The notes under the pieces: generated by a model | The model's input: the letters and a program-made list of their open reading frames with translations, nothing else | Told to the model about the DNA's origin: nothing | The model's database searches: none | Translations under genes and position numbers: made by a program | Assembly: GCA_025024175.1 (NCBI GenBank) | Contig: QCXZ01000001.1 | Location: 10,168,001 to 10,232,000, forward strand | DNA from: Rhyzopertha dominica | Lineage: Eukaryota > Arthropoda > Insecta > Coleoptera > Bostrichidae | Reading direction: 5' to 3' | Length of the DNA stretch: 64,000 nt | Shown here: in pieces, positions 34,044-44,650 of the stretch | Position numbering within the stretch: position 1 is the stretch's first letter | Layout of the letters: each line of letters begins with the position of its first letter

Positions 34044-35214
34044 ATACGCTATATTAGTGCTGACGTAATGACGGCCATTTTTCTGCGGTACGTCAAAGTC
34101 CTGGATCCTGACAAACCGAGTTGTCATAACGTGCGTAACGGACCTCAGTGTTAAGTTCAATTTTGTGACTTTAAAAGAATATTTAGAAGTGTTACTGTGC
34201 TTATTTGAGTAGCTTACACTCCTTTGCTTTGCTTCACAAGTATTACAAACCGAAATTGCATTTAGTTTAGATCCTGGATCAAAACAAACCAAGTTGTCAT
34301 AACGTGCATAAGGGAGTTCAGTGTTTGGTGCAATTTTTTAGTGTTAATAGAATATTTTAAAGTGTTACTGTGTATGTTTGAGTAGCTAACACTCCTTCGC
34401 TTTACTTATCGAGTATTACAAACGTAAATTACATTTAGTTACAATGTAGGTACTGCTGAAAAGCTTAACCTACAATAAGTGCGTGTGTAGAGCATTACAA
34501 TTTACATGTTGTACCAGAAGATGGTAACGTGCNAGGTCCCTGGATGTTCTTGTTATAATGCGAGAGAAACGTATAAAGTTTAAGCACTTATTTTAGATTG
34601 TCTTTCAACAATAGATTGCAACTTGATGTAATTTCTGTTTATAATACTTATAGAATAATACAAAGGTATGTAAACCATTCAAACATACACAGTAACACTT
34701 CAAGATATTGTATTATACCATAATTTTGCTCTGAACATTGAGTGTTACTGTGTATTTTTAGTGGTTTACGTTCCTTCGTATAATTTAGTATTATAAAACA
34801 AAATTAGATTTAGTTGCAATCTATTGTTGAAAAACAACCTAAAAGAAGTTCTGTAAATATTACACGTTTCTCTCTCATTATAACGGAAACATCCAGGGAC
34901 CCAACCCATTACCATTTTCTGGTAAAACTTGTAAATTGTAATGCTCTACACACGTACTTAGTGTCCAGCTTTTCAACAATACATTGTATTTAAATGTAAT
35001 TTCGGTTTGTAATACTTGCTAAATAAAGCGAAGTAGTGTAAGCTACTCAAACATACACAGTAACACTTTAAAATACTTTTTAACACTAAAAAATTACACC
35101 AAACGCTGATCTCCCTTACGCACATTATGACAACTAAATAGGTTGGTTTGGATCCGGGATCTTGACGTATCGCAGTAAAATGGCCGACATCTACGTCACA
35201 CTAATATAGCGTAT
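34044..35214. mobile_element. Foldback (large-palindrome) element
   Basis: Outer ends ATACGCTATATTAGTG (34044) and CACTAATATAGCGTAT (to 35214) are inverted repeats. Complementarity continues inward through GACGGCCATTTTTCTGCGG / CGCAGTAAAATGGCCG-type blocks, TTGTCATAACGTGCRTAA and beyond, close to the centre near 34725. TA at both outer edges would fit a TA target duplication (CGCTATATTAG ends). The arms are built from repeats of one ~85-bp unit (see the separate entry). A short minus-strand frame at 33996-34292 is incidental. No transposase is present, so it must be mobilised in trans if mobile at all. Confidence 0.9.
34188..35066. repeat. Five copies of a ~85-bp unit inside the foldback
   Basis: AGTGTTACTGTGTATGTTTG followed by AGTAGCTTACACTCCTTCG and a GTATTACAAA...TTACATTTAGTT tail occurs on the plus strand at about 34188, 34361 and 34741. 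It occurs on the minus strand ending near 34699 and 35068. Divergence differs between copies, implying stepwise duplication and inversion within the element. Confidence 0.85.
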
Positions 35215-36029
35215 GGGTAGTTACCATTGTAGTGTTTTATTTAATACACAGAGATAATTAACCACCACAAAATTGCATTAAAAGAACGTATTGAAGATCA
35301 TAATAACATTCAAATGCATGTGTGTCCTACATTGTCTGCACTGCAACCGACTACAGACAGATCTGTTTCGCTGTCGTTATAGCTTGTCAGTATAGTTTAG
35401 GTCTAGGGTAGACAGCATGACACACAACTGCTTTTGCCTTTATCAAAGGCTTGTAATCACAATTAATTAATAAACTTAACCAGTGTAAATGTTAAGAAAT
35501 TTATTATTTAAAATATTCAAAATGCAAAGTACTTTCCATAATGTTTGTTTCGACAACAGGTGTATCAGATCACGAACAATTAGTAGGAATTATTAGATGT
35601 TTATACTGATGCTAATAAAAAATGTGGTACACAAGAAAAGTTTGTTGATTTAATCGAAAGTACTAAAAAAAACGAGAAGGTATTGCCGGTGTCGTAAAAA
35701 ATTGTTTGAAGATATGTTAAACATTAAGGACAGTCATACTCCAATGGCGCAAATATGGCGGGAAAATACAAAGGTATGGGGGCACAACTACTTAATTTGA
35801 ATGAACACACAACTTTTATTCTATTTACTGCCCATAGCCTTAATTAAGATGGAGTACATGCTGCTCAAGTATCAGCAAAAATATTTTTTTTTAATTTGTT
35901 CATAGGCGTACACATTTTTTGTCTTATCATTGGGTACAAGTGAAACATGGTGGTCATCTAAAGTTAACTCATATCGGGTCTTCAAATTACAGTTCGCTGA
36001 AATCTTAAATTACTTACGTTTAGTTTACA
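35215..36029. other. No gene recognised
   Basis: Short frames only; no repeat ends were identified. Confidence 0.4.
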
Positions 36030-36260
36030 TCTAAAATGCTCTTTGATGACACATTTTATCATCTATTATAGAAAAGGAATAATTCCCTCTTACTAAATAC
36101 AGAAAAATTTAAGCGAGATATTGTGTAAATACGCATATATGCAAATTATTTTACGCTTAATGACGTATTCTATAAACAAGACGGTGAACTGTCAATGGAT
36201 TCATCTTTGCCTAAAATTTTTGCCGATTTAACAAAAACACCTGAAGAAACTGAGAATTCC
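36030..36260 (+). mobile_element. Penelope-like RT fragment
   Basis: LNDVFYKQDGELSMDSSLPK (about 36160-36220) aligns by eye with the PLE motif B region (FYxQxxGxxMGSPLSP) with both glycines lost. Upstream FPLTKY and similar pieces fit the preceding helix. It is short and heavily mutated. Confidence 0.45.
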
Positions 36261-38879
36261 ATGTTTCATAAATCATTTTCACGTAAGTCTAGATAAATTG
36301 ATAATAATCAGTAACTAAACGTGTGGAAAAATATTCAACTTGGCGACTAAGTGTCCTCATTTCAAGCTTTTACTTCCAAAAATTCAAACCTACCCCTAAA
36401 AAGACATCCCTACTTATATATAAAAGCAAAAAGAATCGGAATGGAAACCCTACACTTAGCGCCGTACCTACTCCAATTAGCTAATGCGCTTAATTAGAAA
36501 TGAATAACGTTTCGGGTAGGAACGCAGATAGTCCTGGGGATAAAGCTGGAAGGCGGATTTACAACTACGCAGCCTGACCGATGATATACGGGGTTCAAAG
36601 TTTAAGTTAGAAAAGGAGTGGTGTCTGACTGTTGCGATTTATCGGAGAGCTCAAATACGGAAGCCTCGAAAAAGTTTTGCCAAAAGTATTTTACCATGCG
36701 CAAACTGTAATAATTATGATTGCTTACTATGTTTTCAAAAGATGGCTCTCTTTAATTCTTTTGCAAATTGAATTAAATCTATGCCAGTTACACACACTTT
36801 ACAAGCAACGCATGAACATTAATTCATTTGTTAATCTAACATTAACCTTAAATAGTAGAAAAATCCATCTGTCAGCAATTAGCTTTTTAGAACACGTGAC
36901 TTTCGAAGTGGCTGCTGGGGGGCACCTGTCAAAATAATGCAGCTTCTCACGCGTATTTATATATATTTTCAGAAAGAAAATTAAAAAATCGAAACGGTAT
37001 AACTTTGTGAAATTCAAGGTAAAAGAATTAAATCGCATTTTATTATGAATAAAAAAAATTTTTTAATTTCAAAAAATACAATTAAAAAGCTCATTAAATG
37101 AATTAATAAATCCAGTGGTTTAATTATTTTAATCTATAATATTTTGACTTGATAATAGGTTTTGAAGTACTGCATGCCTACCGGTTGGTAAATATATCAA
37201 AGTCCCTTAGTTCCTTAACCAGTCATTATATTACAAAAATATTTGGTACACGTATCAAGGATATGCATAGGTAGAACATACTCAAATATTACTGAAATCG
37301 GAAACATCGAGTTTTTTCCTGTCCGCTTCGCGTGGAATACCCCAACAGTTAATTTTGCGGTTCATCATTTAAATTTCCATCAACATTTGCCCAATTAATC
37401 TACTTTAGTATGCAGTGAATTTATATAATTTAACGCACTTAATTTTTCAGAGTAATAATATTTAATGTAAAAGGTAAATGTACAAACATGGACTTGAATT
37501 GCGCAATCTAATTGCAAAACGGTTGCATTATCCCATAAATAAAATGTTATGTGCAATTTTCCCAGTGCCAATTTGGCATTCACAGTTAAATATAATTGCA
37601 TATGCATTAAAAAACATAGAAAAGCAACTTTCGCCCTGTATCAACTAACACAACTTTCAAACGCCTATACAATGTTGACATATTAAGAAACTGCTAACTT
37701 GAAATCAAATGACCGGTCCTTTCTGTTGTGCAAAGACAAATCTCTTGCGACGTTAGCTCGGCAAATACCATTCAGGAAACGTTTAACAATACCGTGTCCA
37801 TCAAGCATCTGGCGAGTGAAACGCTCCATTGTAGTTTAGAAAATTGATTAAAGAAAAAAAACAAGTGCATTCGGGTTTCACCTTAATGATTTACCCTGAA
37901 GTAAAGTTTACTGCATTTGCTAATGTGGGAGAATAATAAATTCGTTTCGTTAGTTTTCTTAATTACGAAAGACTACGAGATATTAAACGGACGTAAACCG
38001 TTCCAACTTCCTCGTCTAGGTATTCGTAAATCATGTGATAATTTAATACAGATTTCGATTTTAGAGTGGTCAACTGAAAAACAGTGGGGAGGACAAACGT
38101 ATTTTTATTTTTATAACTGTAAATACTAAATTATAAAGTAGGTAGGTACAAGCTCAACAACGATTCTATTTAATTACAATATGAGACTACTTAATACCAG
38201 AGAAAGTAAAAGAATTAAACTAGAAAGCCCAAAAAAAAATTATATTTTCGTATAAGTATAGTGTCATTCACGAAAAGTGTTCTAATAGGAGTTTATGCAA
38301 ACGGGTGAATCGATCATGCTGAGATTTTGTACAAAGGTTATCTATCGAAGTCAAATATCGGCATCTTTCACGCACTTTCGGTTATACATGAGGTAAACGC
38401 CAACTTCGTTATTTTAAACAACTCGCATATTGTTAGATGTTTTCGCTCTAAACAGAAAGTGGGGCAATTATACAAATTATGGAGGTGACCATTAAACATA
38501 AAATAATACACAATAACATAAGGAAAACACTATTTGCTAATCAACTTTTTTTAACAATAGTTTGCGAGAATTAGTTGCAAATTTTTCAACTACAGCTGCT
38601 ACTAATTGCTCCTTATTTGCAAAAACCAATTGACGGTGAATGTTTAGCATTGCTAAGACAGAAGTTCCAAATCTTACTGGTAGATGGCGGCAACTTACAA
38701 GTATGAGATTTTTACATTTTTTTATCATTTTATTCAAAGTGAAACACATCGTGCAATACTTTCAGGCAACAAGGANTAGAGGTTAGGTGCTCTATTTTTT
38801 AAATTAAGTACCTGCTGTTTCACAAGTTTCATTTACCTTTTAAGGGTTTTTGATCTTGTCATGGTTTGACTGTTGCTAA
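36261..38879. other. Transposon-poor, regulatory-looking unique sequence
   Basis: No transposon motif was seen over about 2.6 kb. Several segments have dense homeodomain or POU-like words: 36470-36515 (CCAATTAGCTAATGCGC, then CTTAATTAGAAATGAATAAC), 37500-37610 (CAATCTAATTGCAAAACGG, GTGCCAATTTGGCA, ATTGCATATGCATT), and 37730-37830. Frames here (for example 36632-36937) have no protein features. It could hold enhancers of a nearby developmental gene. Conservation cannot be tested from one sequence. Confidence 0.3.
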
Positions 38880-38966
38880 ATGCTATGTATTTTATTTTCC
38901 ATTTCAAATTTTTTTTTGCTGAAAGGTGAGGCAACTGCCCCACCATACCCCACCCTACGCCCCTGA
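38880..38966 (-). mobile_element. hAT-type terminus (G-rich end)
   Basis: On the minus strand the sequence begins CAGGGGCGTAGGGTGGGG and continues with a G-run, then a GGCAGTTGCCTCACC stem. This is typical of the 5' ends of many insect hAT-like non-autonomous elements. The other end was not found. It directly abuts a family A PLE. Confidence 0.5.
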
Positions 38967-38967
38967 G

Positions 38968-40205
38968 TTTCCGGAAGAATTGCTGTCACTATAAAACATC
39001 GACAAAAAAGAAATATTAATCTGACGTTCCGATTACGCCTGTAATCTTTGTCAAAGGCAAAAACCTCAAAATATAGTCTGACACGAGTTCAAACAAGATT
39101 TTTAAAGTAGATAAACAAATCAACAAGAAAGCTAGTCGTCATAGGAACAACGTATTAGTCTAATTAAATTTAAACTTACCGACGAGAAAGAAACTTCCTA
39201 CCTTCTAGATATACAAGAACTACTTGATAAAATATAACTACAAAATATCTATCTACACGTCATCCAACTTATAATTTCCACAATCCCTATTTAGCTTATT
39301 ATTATTTCTAGAAATTTCTATACCTTCTTTTATTAGACCATTGCAATAATGTTTTTGTCTATGTAAAATTTTTGTTTTATCAAAGTCAATTATGTGTTAA
39401 GTCAAATATAAGTATTCAGCTACTGACGATTTATCCATCTGTTACAGCCTAGTAACACGTATGTGTTCTTTCAAACGCGTACCTACTTTTCTTTTAGTTT
39501 GACCTATGTACCACTTACCGCAAGAACAAGTAATTTTGCAAACACCTACACTTATTAAATGTACTTTATCTTTAGTATAACTTAGAATTTTATCTAAATT
39601 ATTAACGTACGATTCTGTTTAAGTTTTCCGAAAGGCCTTGTACATAAGACAACTCAACTTAGATTTAGTTTGTCCTGGCAGAGAATTTACTTGATTTAGA
39701 CGAGCACTCCTATTAAGTATTGACCAAATCTTATTGCTATAACAATTTCTTACTAGCGCTAATTTAAGATGATATACCTCTTTTCGTAGAGAACATTCGT
39801 CAAAGATTATTTGTGCTGTAACAAATAACCTTATAAGACTATTCTTTCGAGTGGGAGGGTGGTGTAAATATGTCTGTGTAAGTTGGTTTTCTGTAAACCT
39901 TGTGTCATAACTGTTTGGATATCCAAGAAAGGAAAACTACTATGACTTTCTAAGTCTATAGTAAATCTTTTATCAGGATTTTGACTGTTCAAATGATTTT
40001 CTATACGGTGGGACCAAATAACAAAAGTATCTTCTACATACACACCTATACCAACATTTTGGCTTAAATTGAAAACCGTTGATCGCTACCCCTTTAAAAT
40101 TTTCCTTACATAAATTGGCCTCTTCGTGAACGACCCGATATAATGACACATGTGAATTGAATAAATTCATTGTTCTTTTAGTCAAGAACAGTATTTTAGA
40201 GTGGG
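38968..40205 (-). mobile_element. Penelope-like element family A, copy (minus)
   Basis: Minus-strand order: RT palm remnant (HVSLYRVVHEEANLCKENF), FQFKPKCWYRCV, DDTF-like VEDTFVIWSHRIE (Asp pair changed to Glu-Asp), LNSQNPDKRFTIDLESHSSF, RT thumb, then a GIY-YIG domain (about 39560-39330) and the terminal region with a hammerhead-like motif (39023-39056). All frames are broken. The terminal block TCACTATAAAACATCGACAA ends the copy next to a hAT-type end. The 5' part of RT is missing. Confidence 0.85.
39023..39056 (-). ncRNA. Hammerhead-like motif, PLE family A
   Basis: The minus strand has TTGACAA, then AGATTACAGGCGTAATC (a perfect six-pair stem II), then GGAACGTC. The core is UUGANAA and not CUGANGA, and GAAA is changed to GGAA, so this copy is probably inactive. 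Confidence 0.5.
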
Positions 40206-40240
40206 CAAATTCCAGAGGAGGCAAACTTGCCCCTCACCCC
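40206..40240 (-). mobile_element. Second hAT-type G-rich terminus
   Basis: On the minus strand CAAGCGTGTAGCTGGGGGTG is followed by AGGGGCAAGTTTGCCTCC. It resembles the terminus at 38.9 kb in layout and orientation. The PLE lies between the two, so the PLE may have inserted into, or between, related elements. Confidence 0.4.
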
Positions 40241-41399
40241 CAGCTACACGCTTGCAGAAGAATGCATTAATGAAATGAATTTAGATATCGATCTGCAGTG
40301 TATTTTTTGTAATCAAAAGAATTATAGATATTGATAGTGTTCAACTGAAAAATAGGCTTATGTGGCTTTAGATGTAAAACTGTACCAATCTGTCGCTAAG
40401 AAGTTCAATTATTAAACAGTTCAAAGAATAACAATTAATTCTGCACGCGTTTATGGAACATGTGCAAACAAATAAATTTTCTCGGTAATTACAAATATCT
40501 TAAGCTGTTCTTGTGCAATTTCCAATCCAACCGGTTCAGATTAAAACGGAACATGCTACAACCACTAGTCACTTGATATGTGCAATACTGTTCAATTACC
40601 ATTGCATTCCTGCAGCACAATGCGACCTTTAACACCAATTATTCCCGGTATATCACGATCGATGTTTTAACGTAAGATTGAAACTGTTACTTTCGCCAGT
40701 TTTATAACCAAGCATCGCATATTCATTAGAACTTTTTGATGAATTCCACTTTCACGGGTTCTGCGTAAAAACTGATACTTTCTGGGGCAGTGCAGGTAAG
40801 TACAGAAAGCCTTGAAACGGTGAATGTAAATAAATCACCACGACTGGTAGCGGACAGTAATTATTAGCCGTGATAATTTGCTGTAATGATATGCTGTTGA
40901 TAATTGGCTTGAGATATTAATTAGGGCAAGAATTGAATTATTATTTGTAAAAGATAAATGGATCCAAACACACGTGTGTGAGAATGAATATAAACCTTTT
41001 CACTAAAGGAAAACTATTACTATAATAATTATTACAATTATTAGAAGTAGTGGCATTTGCAGTACAATTATTTAGGTTACTAAATGAAACTCCATGGCAT
41101 AAATAATAAAAAGATTCCATAGACCAACGAATAGTATTATTCTGAAGATCTGCATTATGTAGGTATAGTGTTATCACGCAAAGAGTCATTTGATCAGTTT
41201 TGGTGGAAGATGAGCTTTCTTCATCGATAATATTTGTCCACAGTTAGCTACAATTGATGTATTTTTAGCATATTTTCCAAATTTGTACAAAATCTGAAGT
41301 TTTTTATCCCTATTATCTGCAGAAATCAAGAAAATGGATCGCTAATGGCTCAGCAACCATGAAATAGTATAGTACGATTGTTCATATTAGGTCAACGCA
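40241..41399. other. Transposon-poor unique sequence
   Basis: Segment 40440-40830 is complex, with words such as GTGCAATTTCCAATCCAACC and TATATCACGATCGATG, and no frame or repeat. It is a regulatory candidate only by appearance. Confidence 0.3.
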
Positions 41400-42290
41400 G
41401 CCCGACCATCTTGTTAGATATGTGATCATATTTTCTTAGGCCGTAGATGAGTCTGACACAAGCATTCTGTAATCTTTGAATTATGATTTTTATCAGCAAC
41501 CCTCAGGCATGGACCATAAACAGAGTCGCATTATTAAAAATGTGAAATTACTAGACTGTGCGTTCAAATCTGCTTCATGTCTCTTTGCAGATGTGAACGA
41601 TTTTGATAATAAATTTGCTTCAAGGCAGAATAAGCTTTTCACGAGAGGAGTACCAAAACAAAGATCCAAATCAATATACACTTCTAATTTTTCCCAACAA
41701 CAACCACAACACTCGATTTCAGCGCGACTATCATGCGCACATGATATATCATATAACCTAGAAAGATCTTCGTTTAGTTCTCGACATGCAGAAACCAAAT
41801 ATCCTATATTAAAAGATTTGTAAATTTGAGTATGATCAGCCTGGCTCACAACATACTTAAAATGAGAAGTATATATGATAAATAATTTAAGTCCTAAGTC
41901 AGAACCCTGCGGTACGCTTATGCCAATGGATCTAGCAGCAGAAACACTTCCATGCAATATAACATAAAATACATAGCAAAAATTCATGGGAAATCGTATC
42001 AAAAGCCTTTAAATAGTCAAACAATACCAAAACTGAGCGGTTTCAGAAACAATATCATCTATAATTTTGACAAGAACAGTATTACAGCTGTGACCTGCTC
42101 TGAAAAAGGACTGATTGTTCAGTAGAATATTTTCTTGGTCATATGAGACTGCAACTGATAGCAATTACAGGTTCCAATACTTTCGATAAGGTTGGCAGCA
42201 AACTAATCGGTCTCAAGTCACTCAATTGCGATGGTCTACTTATTTTTGGCAAAGGGACAATCATAGCACACTTCCAGCAATTTGGAAAAA
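41400..42290 (-). mobile_element. CR1/Jockey-like LINE fragment (RT)
   Basis: The minus strand begins IVPLPKISRPSQLSDLRPIS and LLPTLSKVLEPVI (fingers, about 42260-42180), then FFRAGHSCNTVLVKI (by frame), motif A YLKAFDTISHEFLL (about 42000) and motif B as ISVPQGSDLGLKLF (GVPQGS weakened). ELNEDLSRLYDISCAHDSR follows. The YADD region reads VSQADHTQIYKSF, so the Asp pair is lost. It is truncated at both ends. Its upstream edge abuts the outer end of a PLE pair at about 42.3 kb. Confidence 0.8.
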
Positions 42291-42304
42291 AATATAATTT
42301 TCAA

Positions 42305-43128
42305 TTAAGGTAATATATTTTTGGAAAGATCGCTGTCTCTTGAAAACACTGACAAAAAATTATAAGTCTGACGTTTCGATTACACCTGTAATCTTTGTCA
42401 AAGACCTCAAAATTTGCATGACACAAGTTCAAACAAAATTTTGAAAGTAAAGAAACAATTCACCAAGGAAGCGAGACGTCATAGAAAAAACGTTCCAACC
42501 TGATAGAAAAGAACCTAACGACGAAAAAGGAATTACCTACCTACTAAACATACACGAACTACTTGATAAAAGATAACTACAAAATAGCCTTCCAAATGTC
42601 ACCTAACTCATAATTTCCACAATCCCTATTAAAATTATTAGTATTTCTACAAATTTCTATAGCTTCTTTTATTAGGCGTTGGTGAGACATTTTTCTCTAT
42701 GTAAAATTTTTGTTTTATCAAAGTCAATCATGTGTTTAGTCAAATATGAGTGTTCAGCTACGGAAGATTTATCTATCTGTTGCAGCCTAGTAGCACGTAT
42801 GTATTCTTTCAAACGCGTACCTACTTTTCTTTTAGTTTGACATATGTAACACTTTCCGCAAGAAGAAGTAATTTTGTAAACACCTTCACTCTCTAAATGT
42901 ACTTTGTCTTTAGTAGAATTTAAAATTTTATCTAAATTATTATATGTACTATCAGCAACTAAAATATCGTGTTCTCTAAGCATCCTCTTTAATTTTTCTG
43001 AAAGGCCTTGTACTTAAGGCAAACTCAACTTTAATTTACTTTGTCCTGGCTGAGAGTTTACTTGATTTGGATAAAAACTTTTATTAAAAACTGACCAAAT
43101 ATGCTTATTGCTATAACCATTTCTGTCC
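42305..43128 (-). mobile_element. Penelope-like family A, left half of head-to-head pair
   Basis: The minus strand reads from the RT thumb (RNGYSNKHIWSVFNKS) to an open GIY-YIG frame of 104 codons (42983-42672): VHLESEGVYKITSSCGKCYI, CQTKRKVGTRLKEYIRAT, then DKSSVAEHSYLTKHMIDF. GVY is kept and YIG is changed to YIC. Past the stop, terminal sequence carries an intact-looking hammerhead-like motif (42370-42403) and ends with CTCTTGAAAACACTGACAAA near 42345. The palm domain is absent, because the copy is truncated at the junction with the opposite copy. Confidence 0.9.
42370..42403 (-). ncRNA. Hammerhead-like motif, PLE family A
   Basis: The minus strand has TTGACAA, stem II GATTAC/GTAATC closed by AGGT, then GAAACGTC. 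The core differs from the consensus only at positions 3 (U for C) and 8 (A for G). Stem III is a minimal AC/GU as known for PLE hammerheads, which act as dimers. Confidence 0.55.
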
Positions 43129-43754
43129 TGTAGTAGCCAATTTGTTTATGGAAAATTTTAAACAGGTAGCGATAAACAGTTTTCAGTTTAAGCCAAAATG
43201 TTGGAATAGGTGCGTAGATGACACCTTTGTTATTTGGCTTCATGGTATAGAAGAATTGGGTAGGTTTCTTAATCATTTGAACAGTCAAAATCCCGACATG
43301 AAATTTACTATGGAATTAGAAAGCAATGGTAGTTTACCTTTCTTGGATGTCCAAATTTACAAAACAAATACTGGACAGTTATGACACAAGGTTTGCAGAA
43401 AACCAGCATACACAGACACATTTCGCCACCCTCCCACTCAAAAGAATAGTCTTATAAGGACGTTATTTGTTAGAGCACGAAGGATATCAGACGAAAGTTC
43501 TTTACAAAAAGAAATATATCATCTCAAATCAGCGCTAGTGAGAAATGGTTATAGCGATAAGAATATTTGGTCAGTTTTTAATAAAAGTTCTCATCCAAAT
43601 CAATTAAACTCTCAGCCAGGACAATGTAAATTAAAGTTGAGTTTGCCTATGTACTAGGCTCTTCGAAAAGATTAAAGAGGATGCTTAGAAAACACGATAT
43701 TTTAGTTGTTGATAGTACATATAATAATTTAGATAAAAATTGTAATTCTCCTAA

Positions 43755-44320
43755 AGACAAAGTACACTTAGAGAGTGAAGGTGTTTACAAAATCACTTGT
43801 TCTTGCAGGAAGTGTTACATAGGTCAAACTAAAAGAAAATCAGGTACGCGTTTGAAAGAACAAATACTAGGCTGCAACAGATAGATAAATCTTCCCTAGC
43901 TGAACACTCATATTTGACTAAACACATGATTGACTTTGATAAAAGAAACATTTTACATAGAGAAAAATATTATCACAAACGTTTAATAAAAGAAGCTATA
44001 GAAATTTGTAGAAAAATACTAATAATTTTAAATTCTTTTACAGACAAAGTACATGTAGGGAGTGAAATTACTTGTTCTTGCGGGAAGTGTTACATAGGTC
44101 AAATTAAAAAAAAAGTAGGTACGCGTTTGAAAGAACACATACGTGCTATTAGGCTGCAACAGATGGATAAATCTTCAGTAGCTGAATACTCGTATTTGAC
44201 TTAACAGATGACTGACTTTCATAAAACAAAAATTTTACATAAAGTATTATTACAAACGTCTAATAAAAGAAGCTATAGAAATTTGTAGAAATACTAATAA
44301 TTTTAATAGGGATTGTGGAA
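43755..44320 (+). repeat. Tandem duplication of the GIY-YIG module
   Basis: The first unit (about 43757-44043) reads DKVHLESEGVYKITCSCRKC, YIGQTKRKSGTRLKEQ... to IKEAIEICRKI. The second (about 44043-44320) reads DKVHVGSEITCSCGKCYIGQ, IKKKVGTRLKEHIRAIRLQQ to a repeated KEAIEICRN-like end. Both keep YIG. The second lost GVYK. The units are about 285 bp long, and the second resumes inside the ACAGACAAAGTACA sequence that starts the first. Confidence 0.85.
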
Positions 44321-44542
44321 ATTATGAGTTAGGTGACATTTGGAAGGCTATTTTGTAGTTACCTTTTATCAAGTAGTTCGTGTATATCTAGAAGGTAGGT
44401 AGGTAGTTCCTTTTTCGTCGTTAGGTTCTTTTCTATTAGGTTGGCACGTTGTTTCTATGACGTCTCGCTTCCTTGGGGAATTGTTTATTTACTTTCGAAA
44501 TTTTGTTTGAACTTGTGTCAGGAAAATTTTGAGGTTCTTCGT

Positions 44543-44576
44543 CTTTGACAAAGATTGCAGGTGCAATCGAAACGTC
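44543..44576 (+). ncRNA. Hammerhead-like motif, PLE family A
   Basis: TTGACAA, stem II GATTGC/GCAATC, then GAAACGTC. Compared with the 42.37-kb copy, an A-to-G change in one stem strand is matched by T-to-C in the other, so the stem is kept by a compensatory change. Confidence 0.55.
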
Positions 44577-44650
44577 AGACCTATAATTTTTTGTCAGTGT
44601 TTATAAGAGACAGCGATCTTTCCGAAAATATATTATCTTATATTGTGGAC

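Larger units (their letters stand above)
43129..44650 (+). mobile_element. Penelope-like family A, right half of head-to-head pair
   Basis: It starts at the motif B tail (PVVANLFMENFKQVAINSFQ) and continues with KPKCWNRCVDDTFVIWLHGI (motif C VDD intact), LNSQNPDMKFTMELESNGSL, PFLDVQIYKTNTGQL, the thumb (DESSLQKEIYHLKSALVRNG) and GIY-YIG. The GIY-YIG module is present twice in tandem (separate entry). The 3' end has a hammerhead-like motif (44543-44576) and terminal GTTTATAAGAGACAGCG. There are stops after TNTGQL and inside the endonuclease. Fingers and motif A are missing. Confidence 0.9.

Noticed and set aside
33996..34292. 98-codon minus-strand frame
   Set aside because: It lies in the foldback element arm and mirrors its repeats, with no protein-like features.
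41476..41823. 115-codon plus-strand frame
   Set aside because: Antisense to the minus-strand LINE RT fragment.
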